Assembly: GCA_028708425.1 (NCBI GenBank)
Contig: JAQVYY010000002.1
Coordinates: forward strand, 104,626-168,625
Source: Bacteroidales bacterium
GTDB lineage: Bacteria; Bacteroidota; Bacteroidia; Bacteroidales; Tenuifilaceae
Length of the DNA stretch: 64,000 nucleotides
Direction: 5' to 3'
The stretch's first letter is position 1; the number at the start of each line of letters is the position of its first letter. Shown piece after piece: positions 52,805 through 62,154 of the stretch. A model generated the notes under the pieces. It made no database searches. It was not told the origin of the DNA and saw only the letters and a program-made list of their open reading frames with translations. A program made the position numbers and the translations under genes.

Positions 52805-52954
52805 TTAACCCGTATTATTCATCAAATTTAGTAAGGATGGGTGTAAGTGCGGGTTCCCCTGATCTAGTCGAGCTTAATTTTGGGTAACAAAATTGGTTGT
52901 GAGACTTAGTCGCTGTCGGGAACAGCAATTATTCGGACGAGTAATTGGGGTTAA
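52805..52954 (+). repeat. Interspersed repeat, copy 15 (long form, 150 bp)
   Basis: Full copy with several substitutions (for example GCTTAATTTTGGGT in the centre); 170 bases from copy 14 in the same polarity. Confidence 0.93.
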
Positions 52955-53100
52955 GGAAACCTGTTGATGCTTGTTACCAGTTTATTCTACTAGATGTAAT
53001 TAGCATACCCATGATATGCTTAAAAAATATCAAAAAGGGGTGAGAATTTATTTTCATGTTTATTTAGAATCAATATAAACTACAAACTTAAAGTAGCTAT

Positions 53101-53133
53101 ATTGTCAACAATGTTTAAAGAGATTTATTTTTG
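53101..53133 (+). promoter_or_regulatory. Promoter of the rnf operon
   Basis: ATTG (53101-53104), a 21-base spacer, then TATTTTTG (53126-53133); predicted start about 20 bases before rseC. Confidence 0.7.
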
Positions 53134-53158
53134 CATGTAACTTTAAAGTGGTAGTTGA

Positions 53159-53581
53159 ATGGCGCAAAAGATTAAAACTGTTGATCATCATGGTAGTGTT
53201 CAGGAGGTTACTACGAATAATATTACTGTTAAAATTATATCGCAATCTGCTTGCGCTGCCTGTCATGCTAAGGGTGCTTGTGGTTTGTCCGATACAACCG
53301 AAAAAATAGTAGTTGTCCATAAACCTAATCATGGTTACACGGTTGGGCAAGATGTAAAAGTTATTCTAAGACAATCTCTTGGTTTTAAGGCTTTAACGTT
53401 AGGGTATCTTTTTCCTTTCTTGCTTATGGTATTGGTACTTATTATGCTTACCGTGTTGGGGGTTGGTGAGCTAAAGGCAGGATTGCTTTCGTTGGCCACT
53501 CTTGTACCATACTATATAGTGTTACATCTTTTCAATAGCAAGATATCGAGACTGCTTACTTTTGATATCGAATCAATTTAA
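53159..53581 (+). CDS. rseC: SoxR-reducing system protein RseC family
   Basis: 140 residues. The N-terminal soluble part has a Cys cluster (SACAACHAKGACGLSD), followed by two hydrophobic helices (about 80-122) and a short tail, the RseC/MucC layout. In many Bacteroidota rseC is the first gene of the rnf operon and is thought to help assembly or redox function of Rnf. rnfB starts 14 bases later, and six rnf genes follow in the same direction. Confidence 0.92.
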   Translation: MAQKIKTVDHHGSVQEVTTNNITVKIISQSACAACHAKGACGLSDTTEKIVVVHKPNHGYTVGQDVKVILRQSLGFKALTLGYLFPFLLMVLVLIMLTVLGVGELKAGLLSLATLVPYYIVLHLFNSKISRLLTFDIESI

Positions 53582-53595
53582 AAATCTAGAATAGC

Positions 53596-54465
53596 ATGAG
53601 TTATTCAATTATTATTTACACCGTGTTAATACTTAGTTCCTTAGGAGTACTTCTGGCGGTTATTTTATACCTTGTGGCTCAAAAGTTTAAGGTTTACGAA
53701 GATCCCCGCATCGATGAGGTTGAGGCGGTGTTGCCTGGCGTAAATTGCGGAGGGTGTGGTTTTCCTGGATGCCGAGGGTTTGCCGAAGCATTTGTAAATA
53801 CCGATGACATCAGTACATTGTTTTGCCCCGTTGGCGGTAATGAAACCTCTGCTGCTGCTGCAAAGGTGTTGGGGAAAGAAGCGGTTGAAAAAGAGCCAAT
53901 GGTTGCCGTTATTCGATGCTCAGGTTCACCCGACCATCGACCTAAAACTAGCGATTATAATGGGGCATCATCGTGTAAGTTGGCCACCTCTTTATATGCT
54001 GGTGATACGGGTTGTCAGTATGGTTGTTTGGGATTAGGCGATTGCGTTGCTGTGTGTGATTTTGATGCCATTTACATCGATAAAAAAACTGAACTTCCAG
54101 TGGTTGATTCAGGTAAATGTACCGCTTGTGGTGCTTGTATTACGGCATGTCCAAAAAATATTATTGAACTTCGTAAAAAAGGACCTAAAGAGAAACGAAT
54201 CTTCGTTTCGTGTGTAAATAAAGATAAGGGCGGCATTGCCAAAAAATCGTGTGAGGTTGCATGTATAGGTTGCGGCAAGTGCGTTAAGGCTTGCCCATTC
54301 GACGCTATAATTTTGGAGAATTTTTTGGCGTATATCGACTACGAAAAATGTAAATTGTGCCGTAAGTGTGTTGAGGTTTGCCCAACTGGCGCAATTCACG
54401 AGCTGAATTTTCCTCCAAGGAAAAAGAGGGTTGAGGATGTAAAGCAAGTCGAAAAAACAGAGTAG
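53596..54465 (+). CDS. rnfB: Rnf complex subunit B, ferredoxin-type electron acceptor
   Basis: 289 residues. One N-terminal membrane helix (about 5-27), then the 4Fe-4S domain of LPGVNCGGCGFPGCRGFAEA, then a series of 4Fe-4S sites: CQYGCLGLGDCVAVCDFDAI, CTACGACITACP, CIGCGKCVKACP and CKLCRKCVEVCP. This is the long multi-cluster form common in anaerobes. RnfB takes electrons from reduced ferredoxin and passes them to RnfC. The order rnfBCDGEA in one operon is typical of Bacteroidota. Confidence 0.96.
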   Translation: MSYSIIIYTVLILSSLGVLLAVILYLVAQKFKVYEDPRIDEVEAVLPGVNCGGCGFPGCRGFAEAFVNTDDISTLFCPVGGNETSAAAAKVLGKEAVEKEPMVAVIRCSGSPDHRPKTSDYNGASSCKLATSLYAGDTGCQYGCLGLGDCVAVCDFDAIYIDKKTELPVVDSGKCTACGACITACPKNIIELRKKGPKEKRIFVSCVNKDKGGIAKKSCEVACIGCGKCVKACPFDAIILENFLAYIDYEKCKLCRKCVEVCPTGAIHELNFPPRKKRVEDVKQVEKTE

Positions 54466-54533
54466 TATTTATTGATTTTGAGGATTCCATAAAGTGTAAC
54501 CAACTATTTTCTCAATATCAATACCCAACATAA

Positions 54534-55871
54534 ATGAATATGTTAAAAACTTTCAGGAAAGGTGGTGTACATCCCCCAGGCTATAAGTTTTCGGCTAAAA
54601 AGCCGGTAGAGGTACTCCCTTTACCTAAGCAGGTTGTTATCCCTATTTCACAGCACATTGGTGCCCCCGCTGCACCCGTTGTTGCTAAGGGCGACAAGGT
54701 TTTGGTGGGGCAGGTTATTGCCAAAAGTGCTGGATTTGTTTCGGCAAATATTCACTCGTCGGTATCGGGTACGGTGGTGTCCATTGGACCAGCCCTCGAT
54801 GCTTCGGGGTACAAAAAAACGGCCATCACCATTTCGGTTGAGGGCGATGAGTGGCTTCCCGAAATTGATAGGAATGCTACCCTAAAGAAGGATTTTAGTC
54901 TTTCGACCGAAGATATTATTGCCAAGATAAACGAGGCTGGTATTGTAGGTTTGGGTGGTGCAGCTTTCCCCTCGCACGTTAAATTATCGGTACCCAAAGG
55001 CAAAAAGGCCGATGTGCTAATTATAAATGGGGTCGAGTGTGAACCGTACCTAACTGCAGATCATAGGTTAATGCTCGAAAAGGCCGATGAGTTAATGGTG
55101 GGTACAATAATTTTGATGAAGGCACTTGGCGTAAAGCGTGCGCTAATAGGAGTCGAAAACAATAAACGCGACGCAATTGCCAATCTTAAGCAAAAGGCTA
55201 GCCAGTATAAAGGTGTTGAGGTTCAGGCACTAAAAGTGAAATACCCACAGGGTAGCGAGAAGCAACTTATTAAAGCCCTAATTAACAGAGAGGTACCGTC
55301 AGGAAATCTGCCTATTGAGGTGGGGGCGGTAGTACACAATGTGGGAACAGCGTTTGCCGTATATGAGGCTGTTCAGAAGAATAAGCCTTTGGTTGAGCGT
55401 GTTGTTACGGTTACTGGGAAAGATATTGAGAATGCATCAAACTTTGTTGTACGTATCGGAACGCCTATTTCTAATCTTATTGATAAAGTTGGAATGCCCG
55501 AGGGTACTGCTAAAATTGTGAGTGGTGGTCCAATGATGGGCAAGTCCCTTCTGTCCACAGATGTTCCTGTTGCAAAGGGCACATCAGGCGTATTACTATT
55601 TTCCCAGAACGACGCGAAACGGTCAGAGGAGCAACCATCATGTATACGCTGTGGTAAATGTGTAAGTGCTTGTCCGATGGGACTAGAGCCATATCTTTTA
55701 ATACGCTTGTCGCAGCGTAATATGCTTGAAAAGATGGAGCAAGAGCAAATTCTCGATTGCATAGAGTGTGGTTCATGCACCTTTGCCTGCCCAGCAAATC
55801 TTCCGTTGCTCGATTATATACGCTTAGGTAAAACCGAAGTTGGCGCAATGGTTCGAAATCGGAAAAAATAG
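54534..55871 (+). CDS. rnfC: Rnf complex subunit C, NADH/FMN-binding
   Basis: 445 residues. N-terminal GGVHPPGYK and the glycine-rich flavin/NADH region GIVGLGGAAFPSHVKLSVP, then VLIINGVECEPYLTADHRLM, then two C-terminal 4Fe-4S sites, CIRCGKCVSACPMGLEPYLL and CIECGSCTFACPANLPLLDY. RnfC exchanges electrons with NAD(H). The size equals the usual short form without the long Ala-rich tail of gamma-proteobacteria. Confidence 0.96.
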   Translation: MNMLKTFRKGGVHPPGYKFSAKKPVEVLPLPKQVVIPISQHIGAPAAPVVAKGDKVLVGQVIAKSAGFVSANIHSSVSGTVVSIGPALDASGYKKTAITISVEGDEWLPEIDRNATLKKDFSLSTEDIIAKINEAGIVGLGGAAFPSHVKLSVPKGKKADVLIINGVECEPYLTADHRLMLEKADELMVGTIILMKALGVKRALIGVENNKRDAIANLKQKASQYKGVEVQALKVKYPQGSEKQLIKALINREVPSGNLPIEVGAVVHNVGTAFAVYEAVQKNKPLVERVVTVTGKDIENASNFVVRIGTPISNLIDKVGMPEGTAKIVSGGPMMGKSLLSTDVPVAKGTSGVLLFSQNDAKRSEEQPSCIRCGKCVSACPMGLEPYLLIRLSQRNMLEKMEQEQILDCIECGSCTFACPANLPLLDYIRLGKTEVGAMVRNRKK

Positions 55872-55910
55872 GTTGAGGCATTTACTTTAGAAGATATAAA
55901 AATTAGTGTA

Positions 55911-56912
55911 ATGAATAAATTACTTGTAGTGTCACCATCGCCGCATGTGCATAGCGGCGAGTCAACCAAACGGTTGATGTACAACGTGGTGCTAGCGCTG
56001 ATGCCAGCATTAGTGGTGTCACTTTACTATTTTGGCGTTGGTGCGCTTAGTGTTACCCTGCTATCCATTGTGTCGTGTTTAGTTTTCGAGTTTCTAATTC
56101 AAAAATTTTTATTGAAGGTGAAGCCAACCATATCCGATGGATCGGCTATGGTTACTGGACTAATATTGGCATTTAATCTACCCAGTAACCTTCCGTGGTG
56201 GATAGTAATAATTGGTGCTTTGGTAGCCATTGGGGTTGGGAAAATGAGTTTTGGTGGTTTGGGACGAAATCCTTTTAATCCTGCTTTAGTAGGTCGGGTG
56301 TTTTTGCTCATATCGTTCCCAGTACAAATGACCAGTTGGCCTTTGCCAAACCCATTGCGAATGGGAGGCCCCGACGCTGTTACAGGTGCCACACCTCTTT
56401 CTGTTGTTAAAGAGGGACTAGCAAAAGGCGAGTTGATGAGTAATATATCCGACCAAATACCGAGCCATATGGAACTTTTTATGGGGGCTATGGGGGGCTC
56501 ATTGGGCGAGGTTGCAGCCATTGCGCTGCTAATAGGATTTGTTTGGTTGCTAGCAACTAGAGTGATAACCTGGCATATCCCGGTTTCAATTTTAACAACC
56601 ATTGCGGTCTTTACTGGTATTCTTTGGTTTATCAACCCCGAAGCTAATGCCGATCCACTATTTCATCTACTTACAGGAGGTGTAATGTTGGGGGCAGTTT
56701 TTATGGCAACCGATTACGCTACCTCGCCAATGCATCCTAAAGGAATGTGGGTTTATGGCGTTGGTATTGGATTAATAACTGTAATAATAAGAGTTTGGGG
56801 AGCATACCCAGAGGGAGTTTCCTTTGCAATTTTAATTATGAACGCTTTTGTTCCCCTAATCAATAGATATATAAAACCATCACGTTTTGGAGAGGAGGTG
56901 AAGCATGGCTAA
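55911..56912 (+). CDS. rnfD: Rnf complex subunit D, covalent-FMN membrane subunit
   Basis: 333 residues with about nine to ten helices. The flavinylation site is the Thr of DAVTGATPLS; MSFGGLGRNPFNPALVGRVF and GGVMLGAVFMATDYATSPM are NqrB/RnfD signatures. FMN is attached by ApbE, whose gene is also in this window. The stop overlaps the start of rnfG by 8 bases. Confidence 0.96.
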   Translation: MNKLLVVSPSPHVHSGESTKRLMYNVVLALMPALVVSLYYFGVGALSVTLLSIVSCLVFEFLIQKFLLKVKPTISDGSAMVTGLILAFNLPSNLPWWIVIIGALVAIGVGKMSFGGLGRNPFNPALVGRVFLLISFPVQMTSWPLPNPLRMGGPDAVTGATPLSVVKEGLAKGELMSNISDQIPSHMELFMGAMGGSLGEVAAIALLIGFVWLLATRVITWHIPVSILTTIAVFTGILWFINPEANADPLFHLLTGGVMLGAVFMATDYATSPMHPKGMWVYGVGIGLITVIIRVWGAYPEGVSFAILIMNAFVPLINRYIKPSRFGEEVKHG

Positions 56913-57483
56913 AGAATCAACTTTTAAGAACATGACCCTTACCTTGCTGATGATAACGCTTATTTCATCGGCATGCTTGGGGCTTGTTTACTATTTTACT
57001 AACGAGCCAATTGAAAATGCTAAAAATGCTAAGGTTAACAATGCCATCAGCAAGGTTCTACCCAAATTTGACAATAAACCCACATCTCAAATGTTTGAGA
57101 GGGAGGTTGATGGAGGAACACTGGTGTTTTACCCTGCTACAAGTAAAGGCGAATCGGTTGGTATGGCAATCCAAACCTTCACTAAGAATGGCTTTGGTGG
57201 ACCCATCAGCTTAATGGTTGGCTTTCTGCCTGATGGAACCATTCATGCCATTGAGGTAATTTCTCATAAAGAAACGCCTGGTTTGGGCGATAAGCTGGAG
57301 AGCGGAAAGTCTGATTTTAGTGTTCAGTTTAAGGGGCAAAATCCTAAAGATTTTAAGCTAGCCCTAACCAAGGACGGCGGCAATGTTGATGCAATTACAG
57401 CTTCAACAATTAGTTCGAGAGCCTATTGCGATGCTGTTGAACGAGCCTATAATGCATTTATGATGGAAGGAGGTGCTAAATGA
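56905..57483 (+). CDS. rnfG: Rnf complex subunit G, covalent-FMN periplasmic subunit
   Basis: 192 residues. One N-terminal helix (about 10-30), then the FMN-binding domain: [13 protein letters not shown] and the flavinylation motif [12 protein letters not shown] with Thr as acceptor. The start ATG overlaps rnfD; the stop overlaps the ATG of rnfE (ATGA). GGAG upstream gives a fair ribosome site. Confidence 0.96.
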   Translation: MAKESTFKNMTLTLLMITLISSACLGLVYYFTNEPIENAKNAKVNNAISKVLPKFDNKPTSQMFEREVDGGTLVFYPATSKGESVGMAIQTFTKNGFGGPISLMVGFLPDGTIHAIEVISHKETPGLGDKLESGKSDFSVQFKGQNPKDFKLALTKDGGNVDAITASTISSRAYCDAVERAYNAFMMEGGAK

Positions 57484-58064
57484 GCCAGCTAAAAAACTTC
57501 ACAAAAGGTTTTGTTAAAGAGAACCCCGTATTTGTTTTGCTGCTGGGTATGTGCCCAACCCTTGGAACTACAACAAGCGCAGTAAATGGCTTGGGAATGG
57601 GACTTGCCACTACATTTGTACTGGTAATGGGTAATGTGGTTATATCATTGGTGAAAAATATTATCCCGGCCAAAGTGCGCATTCCTTCTTATATCGTTAT
57701 TATTGCATCATTTGTAACCATGGTCGATTTGAGCATGGAAGGATTTCTACCCGCGTTGCATGCGCAATTAGGTTTATTCATTCCTCTAATTGTAGTAAAC
57801 TGTATTGTGCTGGGTAGGGCCGAGGCTTTTGCTTCAAAAAACAGTGTTGGTGCCTCGTTTATCGATGGGCTTGGTATGGGGCTTGGTTTTTCGTTTGCCC
57901 TTACGCTGCTTGGTGCTGTAAGAGAAATTTTGGGCAGCGGCAAAGTTTTTGGTATAACCCTTTTCCCCGAAACGTATGCAATGATTGTTTTTGTACTTGC
58001 ACCCGGTGCATTTATAGCGCTCGGTTATATCATTGCTATTATGAATAGATTATCCAAAAAGTAA
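57480..58064 (+). CDS. rnfE: Rnf complex subunit E, membrane
   Basis: 194 residues with six helices. [31 protein letters not shown] at the N terminus is diagnostic of RnfE/NqrD, with the Cys of GMCPTL near the intramembrane Fe-S site shared with RnfA. Translationally coupled to rnfG. Confidence 0.96.
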   Translation: MSQLKNFTKGFVKENPVFVLLLGMCPTLGTTTSAVNGLGMGLATTFVLVMGNVVISLVKNIIPAKVRIPSYIVIIASFVTMVDLSMEGFLPALHAQLGLFIPLIVVNCIVLGRAEAFASKNSVGASFIDGLGMGLGFSFALTLLGAVREILGSGKVFGITLFPETYAMIVFVLAPGAFIALGYIIAIMNRLSKK

Positions 58065-58076
58065 TAAGATTTTATT

Positions 58077-58649
58077 ATGGAATATATTATTATCATAATA
58101 TCAGCTGTGTTTGTCAACAACATCGTGTTGGCTCAGTTTTTAGGAATTTGCCCTTTCCTAGGCGTATCAAATAGGGTTGAAACTGCTATGGGTATGAGCG
58201 GCGCAGTTGCTTTTGTTATGACCATTGCAACTATTGTAACGTATATAGTCATGCACTATGTTCTAATTCCGCTTGAAATAGAGTATATGCAAACCGTTAC
58301 CTATATACTGGTTATAGCTTCGTTGGTGCAGATGGTCGAAATTGTTTTAAAGAAAGTGAGCCCTGCTCTTTATCAAGCGTTGGGCGTTTTTTTACCCCTA
58401 ATAACCACAAACTGTGCAATTTTGGGCGTGGCGCTATTGCTGGTTCAAAAAGAGTTTAACCTTTTAGAGAGCGTTGTGTTTGCCATTTCACATGCAGCTG
58501 GCTTTGCTCTGGCACTTATTGTTTTTGCCGGAATTCGCGAGTCGCTCGATTTGGTAGATCTACCCAAGGGTATGAAAGGTGCCCCCATTGCTCTTGTTGT
58601 AGCGGGTATACTTGCCTTGGCTTTTATGGGATTTTCAGGAATAGTATAA
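58077..58649 (+). CDS. rnfA: Rnf complex subunit A, membrane
   Basis: 190 residues with six helices. [30 protein letters not shown] is the RnfA/NqrE signature, again with an intramembrane Cys, and [16 protein letters not shown] holds the second. It is the last gene of the operon; a long perfect palindrome starts directly after the stop. Confidence 0.96.
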   Translation: MEYIIIIISAVFVNNIVLAQFLGICPFLGVSNRVETAMGMSGAVAFVMTIATIVTYIVMHYVLIPLEIEYMQTVTYILVIASLVQMVEIVLKKVSPALYQALGVFLPLITTNCAILGVALLLVQKEFNLLESVVFAISHAAGFALALIVFAGIRESLDLVDLPKGMKGAPIALVVAGILALAFMGFSGIV

Positions 58650-58703
58650 ATTAGTGTTAGCAAGCCACCATCGTTGCAACGATGGTGGCTTGCTAACACT
58701 AAT
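58650..58703 (+). terminator. Perfect 54-bp palindrome after rnfA (terminator-like)
   Basis: Two perfect 27-base arms (58650-58676 and 58677-58703) with no spacer, including AGCAAGCCACCATCG and its complement. It starts at the base after the rnfA stop. There is no T run, so it may act by blocking 3' exonucleases or as a repeat relic. Confidence 0.6.
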
Positions 58704-58832
58704 CCATCAACAATTACCCAATACGTATAAAGAACATAATAATGGGGGTAAAAATACGTTTTTTATATATTAATGTAACATAAAATAACCTTCGGAACAC
58801 CTTTTCCCCCTTTCCAGTTAACCTACGATTGT

Positions 58833-58840
58833 TACCTTTG
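58833..58840 (+). promoter_or_regulatory. -7 element of purB
   Basis: TACCTTTG, 18 bases before the ATG at 58859; it overlaps the longer in-frame start at 58829, which is thereby excluded. Confidence 0.6.
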
Positions 58841-58858
58841 CATAAAAATATATTACCT

Positions 58859-60208
58859 ATGGAACTTAGTTTACTTACCGCAATTTCACCAATCGATGGA
58901 AGGTATCGTAACCGCCTAGACCAACTCGATGCCTATTTTTCGGAGTATGCGCTTATTCGATACAGAGTAATGGTTGAAGTCGAGTATTTTATTGCCCTTT
59001 GCGAGCTGCCTCTCGCCCAACTAAAAGATGTAGATGAAAAGGTGTTTTCATCATTGCGTAATATTTATAAGAAATTTAGCGTTAGCGATGCCAATGCGGT
59101 AAAAGAAATTGAGAAAACAACAAATCATGATGTTAAAGCCGTAGAGTATTTTCTTAAGGAGAAGTTTCAGAAGTTGAAACTTTCAAAGTTTCAGGAATTT
59201 GTGCATTTCGGTTTAACATCGCAGGATATTAATAATACCGCTTTCCCTTGCATGCTTCGCGATGCAGCGCACGATGTATACTACCCTTTGCTCGATGGAT
59301 TAATTGAGCAACTCGAGCTGCTAGCACGTGTTTGGGCCGACGTGCCCATGTTGGCTCGCACCCATGGACAGCCAGCATCGCCCACTCGCATGGGGAAAGA
59401 GATAACCGTTTTTGTGGATCGAATAAACAAGCAGCTTAACTTACTGCGTAAGGTGCCCGTATCGGCTAAATTTGGTGGGGCTACCGGAAATTTTAATGCC
59501 CATAATGTGGCTTATCCTCATATCGATTGGGTTGGTTTTGCTAATACTCTCGTGAATGAAACGCTTGGGCTTGAGCGGTCGCAAATTACTACTCAGGTTG
59601 AGCACTACGATAACATGGCTGCTACTTTCGATAACCTGAAACGTATTAATGTGATTCTTCTCGATTTTTGTCGTGATATCTGGACCTATATCTCAATGGA
59701 CTACTTTAAGCAGAAAATTAAGGAGGGTGAGGTAGGCTCATCAGCAATGCCGCACAAGGTTAATCCTATTGATTTTGAGAATGCCGAAGGTAATCTGGGT
59801 GTAGCTAATGCCCTTTTCGAGCACCTTTCGGCAAAGTTGCCCATTTCGCGCCTGCAGCGCGACCTTACCGATAGCACAGTTATGCGTAATATCGGGATGC
59901 CTTTTGCCCACAGTATCCTGTCTATAAAATCCATAGTAAAAGGGTTAGGTAAGCTGGTTATAAACCAAAGTGCCATAAATGCCGATTTAGAGAAAAACTG
60001 GATTGTTATTGCGGAAGCAATACAAACTATTCTCAGACGCGAGGGGTATCCAAATCCATACGAAGCATTAAAAGCGTTAACCAGAACCAATAAATCGGTA
60101 TCTAAAGAGAACCTGCATGAGTTTATCGAATCTCTAGAGGTGCCCACAGAGGTTAAGGATGAGCTCAAACTTATTACCCCCTTTAACTATACAGGAATAG
60201 CATTTTAA
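58859..60208 (+). CDS. purB: Adenylosuccinate lyase
   Basis: 449 residues from the ATG at 58859 (MELSLLTAISPIDGRYRNRLD, the normal start). It catalyses two steps of purine synthesis: fumarate release from SAICAR and from adenylosuccinate. The fumarase/lyase signature GSSAMPHKVNPIDFENAEGN carries the catalytic Ser; other blocks are TTNHDVKAVEYFLKE, HFGLTSQDINN and MLARTHGQPASPTRMGKE. This is the longer PurB type found in E. coli and Bacteroidota. The ABC exporter gene follows 43 bases later. Confidence 0.97.
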   Translation: MELSLLTAISPIDGRYRNRLDQLDAYFSEYALIRYRVMVEVEYFIALCELPLAQLKDVDEKVFSSLRNIYKKFSVSDANAVKEIEKTTNHDVKAVEYFLKEKFQKLKLSKFQEFVHFGLTSQDINNTAFPCMLRDAAHDVYYPLLDGLIEQLELLARVWADVPMLARTHGQPASPTRMGKEITVFVDRINKQLNLLRKVPVSAKFGGATGNFNAHNVAYPHIDWVGFANTLVNETLGLERSQITTQVEHYDNMAATFDNLKRINVILLDFCRDIWTYISMDYFKQKIKEGEVGSSAMPHKVNPIDFENAEGNLGVANALFEHLSAKLPISRLQRDLTDSTVMRNIGMPFAHSILSIKSIVKGLGKLVINQSAINADLEKNWIVIAEAIQTILRREGYPNPYEALKALTRTNKSVSKENLHEFIESLEVPTEVKDELKLITPFNYTGIAF

Positions 60209-60251
60209 CTATTTTTTTATTAGCGAAAACAAGTATTAGCGAAAACAAGGA

Positions 60252-62069
60252 ATGAAAAAATTTTATAAGATTTTTAAGTTTATATTCCCTTATAAAAAGG
60301 AGGTAGCGGCAAGTGTACTTTGTAATTTATTGGGGGCTTTCTTTGGCTTGTTCTCCATCGCAATGCTTATCCCTTTCTTAGGAATACTGTTTGGCAGCTC
60401 CCCATTAATTGAGACCAAGCCAGAGGTAACTTCGCTTGACATATCTCAGCTGAACGATTTACTCAACTACTTAATAAGTCAGATTATTCTTTCCAAGGGC
60501 AAATCGGTAGCATTACTATTTATTATTCTGCTTGTGGGCGTAACGTCGCTGTTAAAAAACCTTTTTGTGTATCTAGGCCTATGGTTTATGGCGCCAATTC
60601 GTATTGGTGTGGTGCGCGATATACGCAACGCTCTTTTTAAAAAATCGCTAGAGTTGCCTTTGGGATACTACTCCGATGAGAAAAAAGGTGATATCATTAG
60701 TAAAATGACTAATGATGTGAAGGAGATAGAGATATCAATAATTAGGTCGCTCGAAATGTTTTTTAAAGAACCTATTATAATAGCTGTATACCTTATATTT
60801 CTAATTAGTGTAAGCCCTCAGCTTACACTATTCGTTTTGGTGTTACTGCCAATAGCGGGTGGTCTTATTGGCCGTATAGGTAAAACCCTTCGGAAAACAT
60901 CGTTAAAGGGGCAGCGCAGAATGGGAACCCTTCTTTCAATTATTGAAGAAACACTAGGTGGGCTGAGGGTTATAAAAGCATTTAATGCGGAGTCGCGCAT
61001 GCGACAACGCTTTGAGAGCATAAACTCATTCTATACCCACCTAATGATAAAAATGTGGCGCCGAAGAGATTTGGCCAGCCCTCTCTCAGAGTTTTTAGGA
61101 ACTGTTGTTGTAGCCTTGGTTCTGTGGTTTGGAGGTAGATTAGTAGTTGAGGGTACTGGGAACTTATCGCCTCAGGCTCTAATTGGATACGTGGGAGCCT
61201 TTTATATGATAATAAATCCAGCAAAATCATTCTCTAGCGCATATTTTAATGTGCTAAAAGGGATGGCTTCGGCCGATAGGATTGATACCCTTTTGAATGC
61301 CGAAAATCATATAGTTGATAAATTGGACGCTGCCCCAATAAAGCCATTCGAACACAGTATTGAGTATCGAAATGTTAGCTTTAAGTACGAAGACGATTAC
61401 GTACTTAAAAACATAAACCTCACCATCGAAAAAGGGAAAACAGTAGCCCTAGTTGGTCAATCTGGCTCGGGCAAAAGCACCATGGTCGATTTGCTACCCC
61501 GTTTTTGGGATGTTATGGAGGGCGAAATTCTTATTGATGGTGTAAATATTAAGGATGTTACGCTAGCTAGCTTGCGAGGACTTATGGGCAATGTAAACCA
61601 GGAGCCCATACTTTTTAACGATAGCTTCTACAATAACATAGCCTTTGGTATCGATAATGCTAGCGAGGAGGATGTAATCGCTGCAGCAGATATTGCAAAT
61701 GCTAGCGAATTTATCGACGCTACCCCTAATGGGTACTATACCAATATTGGTGATAGGGGAAGTAAGCTGTCAGGCGGGCAGCGCCAGCGCCTGAGTATTG
61801 CCAGGGCAATTATGAAAAATCCACCCATCATGATTCTCGATGAGGCTACCTCGGCACTCGATACCGAATCGGAAAGAGTGGTGCAGGATGCCATCGAGAA
61901 GCTTATGCAAAATAGAACCTCGCTGGTTATTGCGCACCGCTTATCAACGGTTAAAAACGCCGATTTAATTTGCGTAATGCACGAGGGCGAAATTGTTGAG
62001 CGGGGTAAGCACGACGAGCTAGTACAATCAGGAGGAATTTACACAAAGCTACACGAGTTACAAAAATAG
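60252..62069 (+). CDS. ABC exporter, fused membrane-ATPase (MsbA-like)
   Basis: 605 residues, half-transporter working as a dimer. Six helices (about 15-320) with the coupling helix region DEKKGDIISKMTNDVKEIE, then an ATPase domain (about 360-605): Walker A GQSGSGKST, Q-loop NQEPILFND, signature LSGGQRQR, Walker B IMILDEATSALD, H-loop IAHRLSTV. This fits the lipid A/lipid-linked sugar exporter group (MsbA-like), but drug export is also possible. It is a plain single gene, perhaps transcribed with purB. Confidence 0.93.
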   Translation: MKKFYKIFKFIFPYKKEVAASVLCNLLGAFFGLFSIAMLIPFLGILFGSSPLIETKPEVTSLDISQLNDLLNYLISQIILSKGKSVALLFIILLVGVTSLLKNLFVYLGLWFMAPIRIGVVRDIRNALFKKSLELPLGYYSDEKKGDIISKMTNDVKEIEISIIRSLEMFFKEPIIIAVYLIFLISVSPQLTLFVLVLLPIAGGLIGRIGKTLRKTSLKGQRRMGTLLSIIEETLGGLRVIKAFNAESRMRQRFESINSFYTHLMIKMWRRRDLASPLSEFLGTVVVALVLWFGGRLVVEGTGNLSPQALIGYVGAFYMIINPAKSFSSAYFNVLKGMASADRIDTLLNAENHIVDKLDAAPIKPFEHSIEYRNVSFKYEDDYVLKNINLTIEKGKTVALVGQSGSGKSTMVDLLPRFWDVMEGEILIDGVNIKDVTLASLRGLMGNVNQEPILFNDSFYNNIAFGIDNASEEDVIAAADIANASEFIDATPNGYYTNIGDRGSKLSGGQRQRLSIARAIMKNPPIMILDEATSALDTESERVVQDAIEKLMQNRTSLVIAHRLSTVKNADLICVMHEGEIVERGKHDELVQSGGIYTKLHELQK

Positions 62070-62087
62070 TATACCGTAATCGCTAGT

Positions 62088-62125
62088 TTACGGGGTAATC
62101 TGCTGCCATGCGGGTTACCCCGTAA
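62088..62125 (+). terminator. Inverted repeat after the ABC exporter
   Basis: TTACGGGGTAA and TTACCCCGTAA, 11-base perfect arms separated by 16 bases, 18 bases after the stop. GCGGGTTACCCCG within it equals part of the interspersed repeat, so it may be a relic of a copy. Confidence 0.55.
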
Positions 62126-62154
62126 GTTGTTTTAGGCATTACCGCTTATCGTAG

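Larger units (their letters stand above)
52375..53158. other. Divergent intergenic region ClC / Rnf operon
   Basis: No gene. Holds the ClC -7 element, two copies of the interspersed repeat (52547-52634 and 52805-52954) and the rnf promoter (53101-53133). It is the longest gene-free stretch in the window. Confidence 0.8.
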
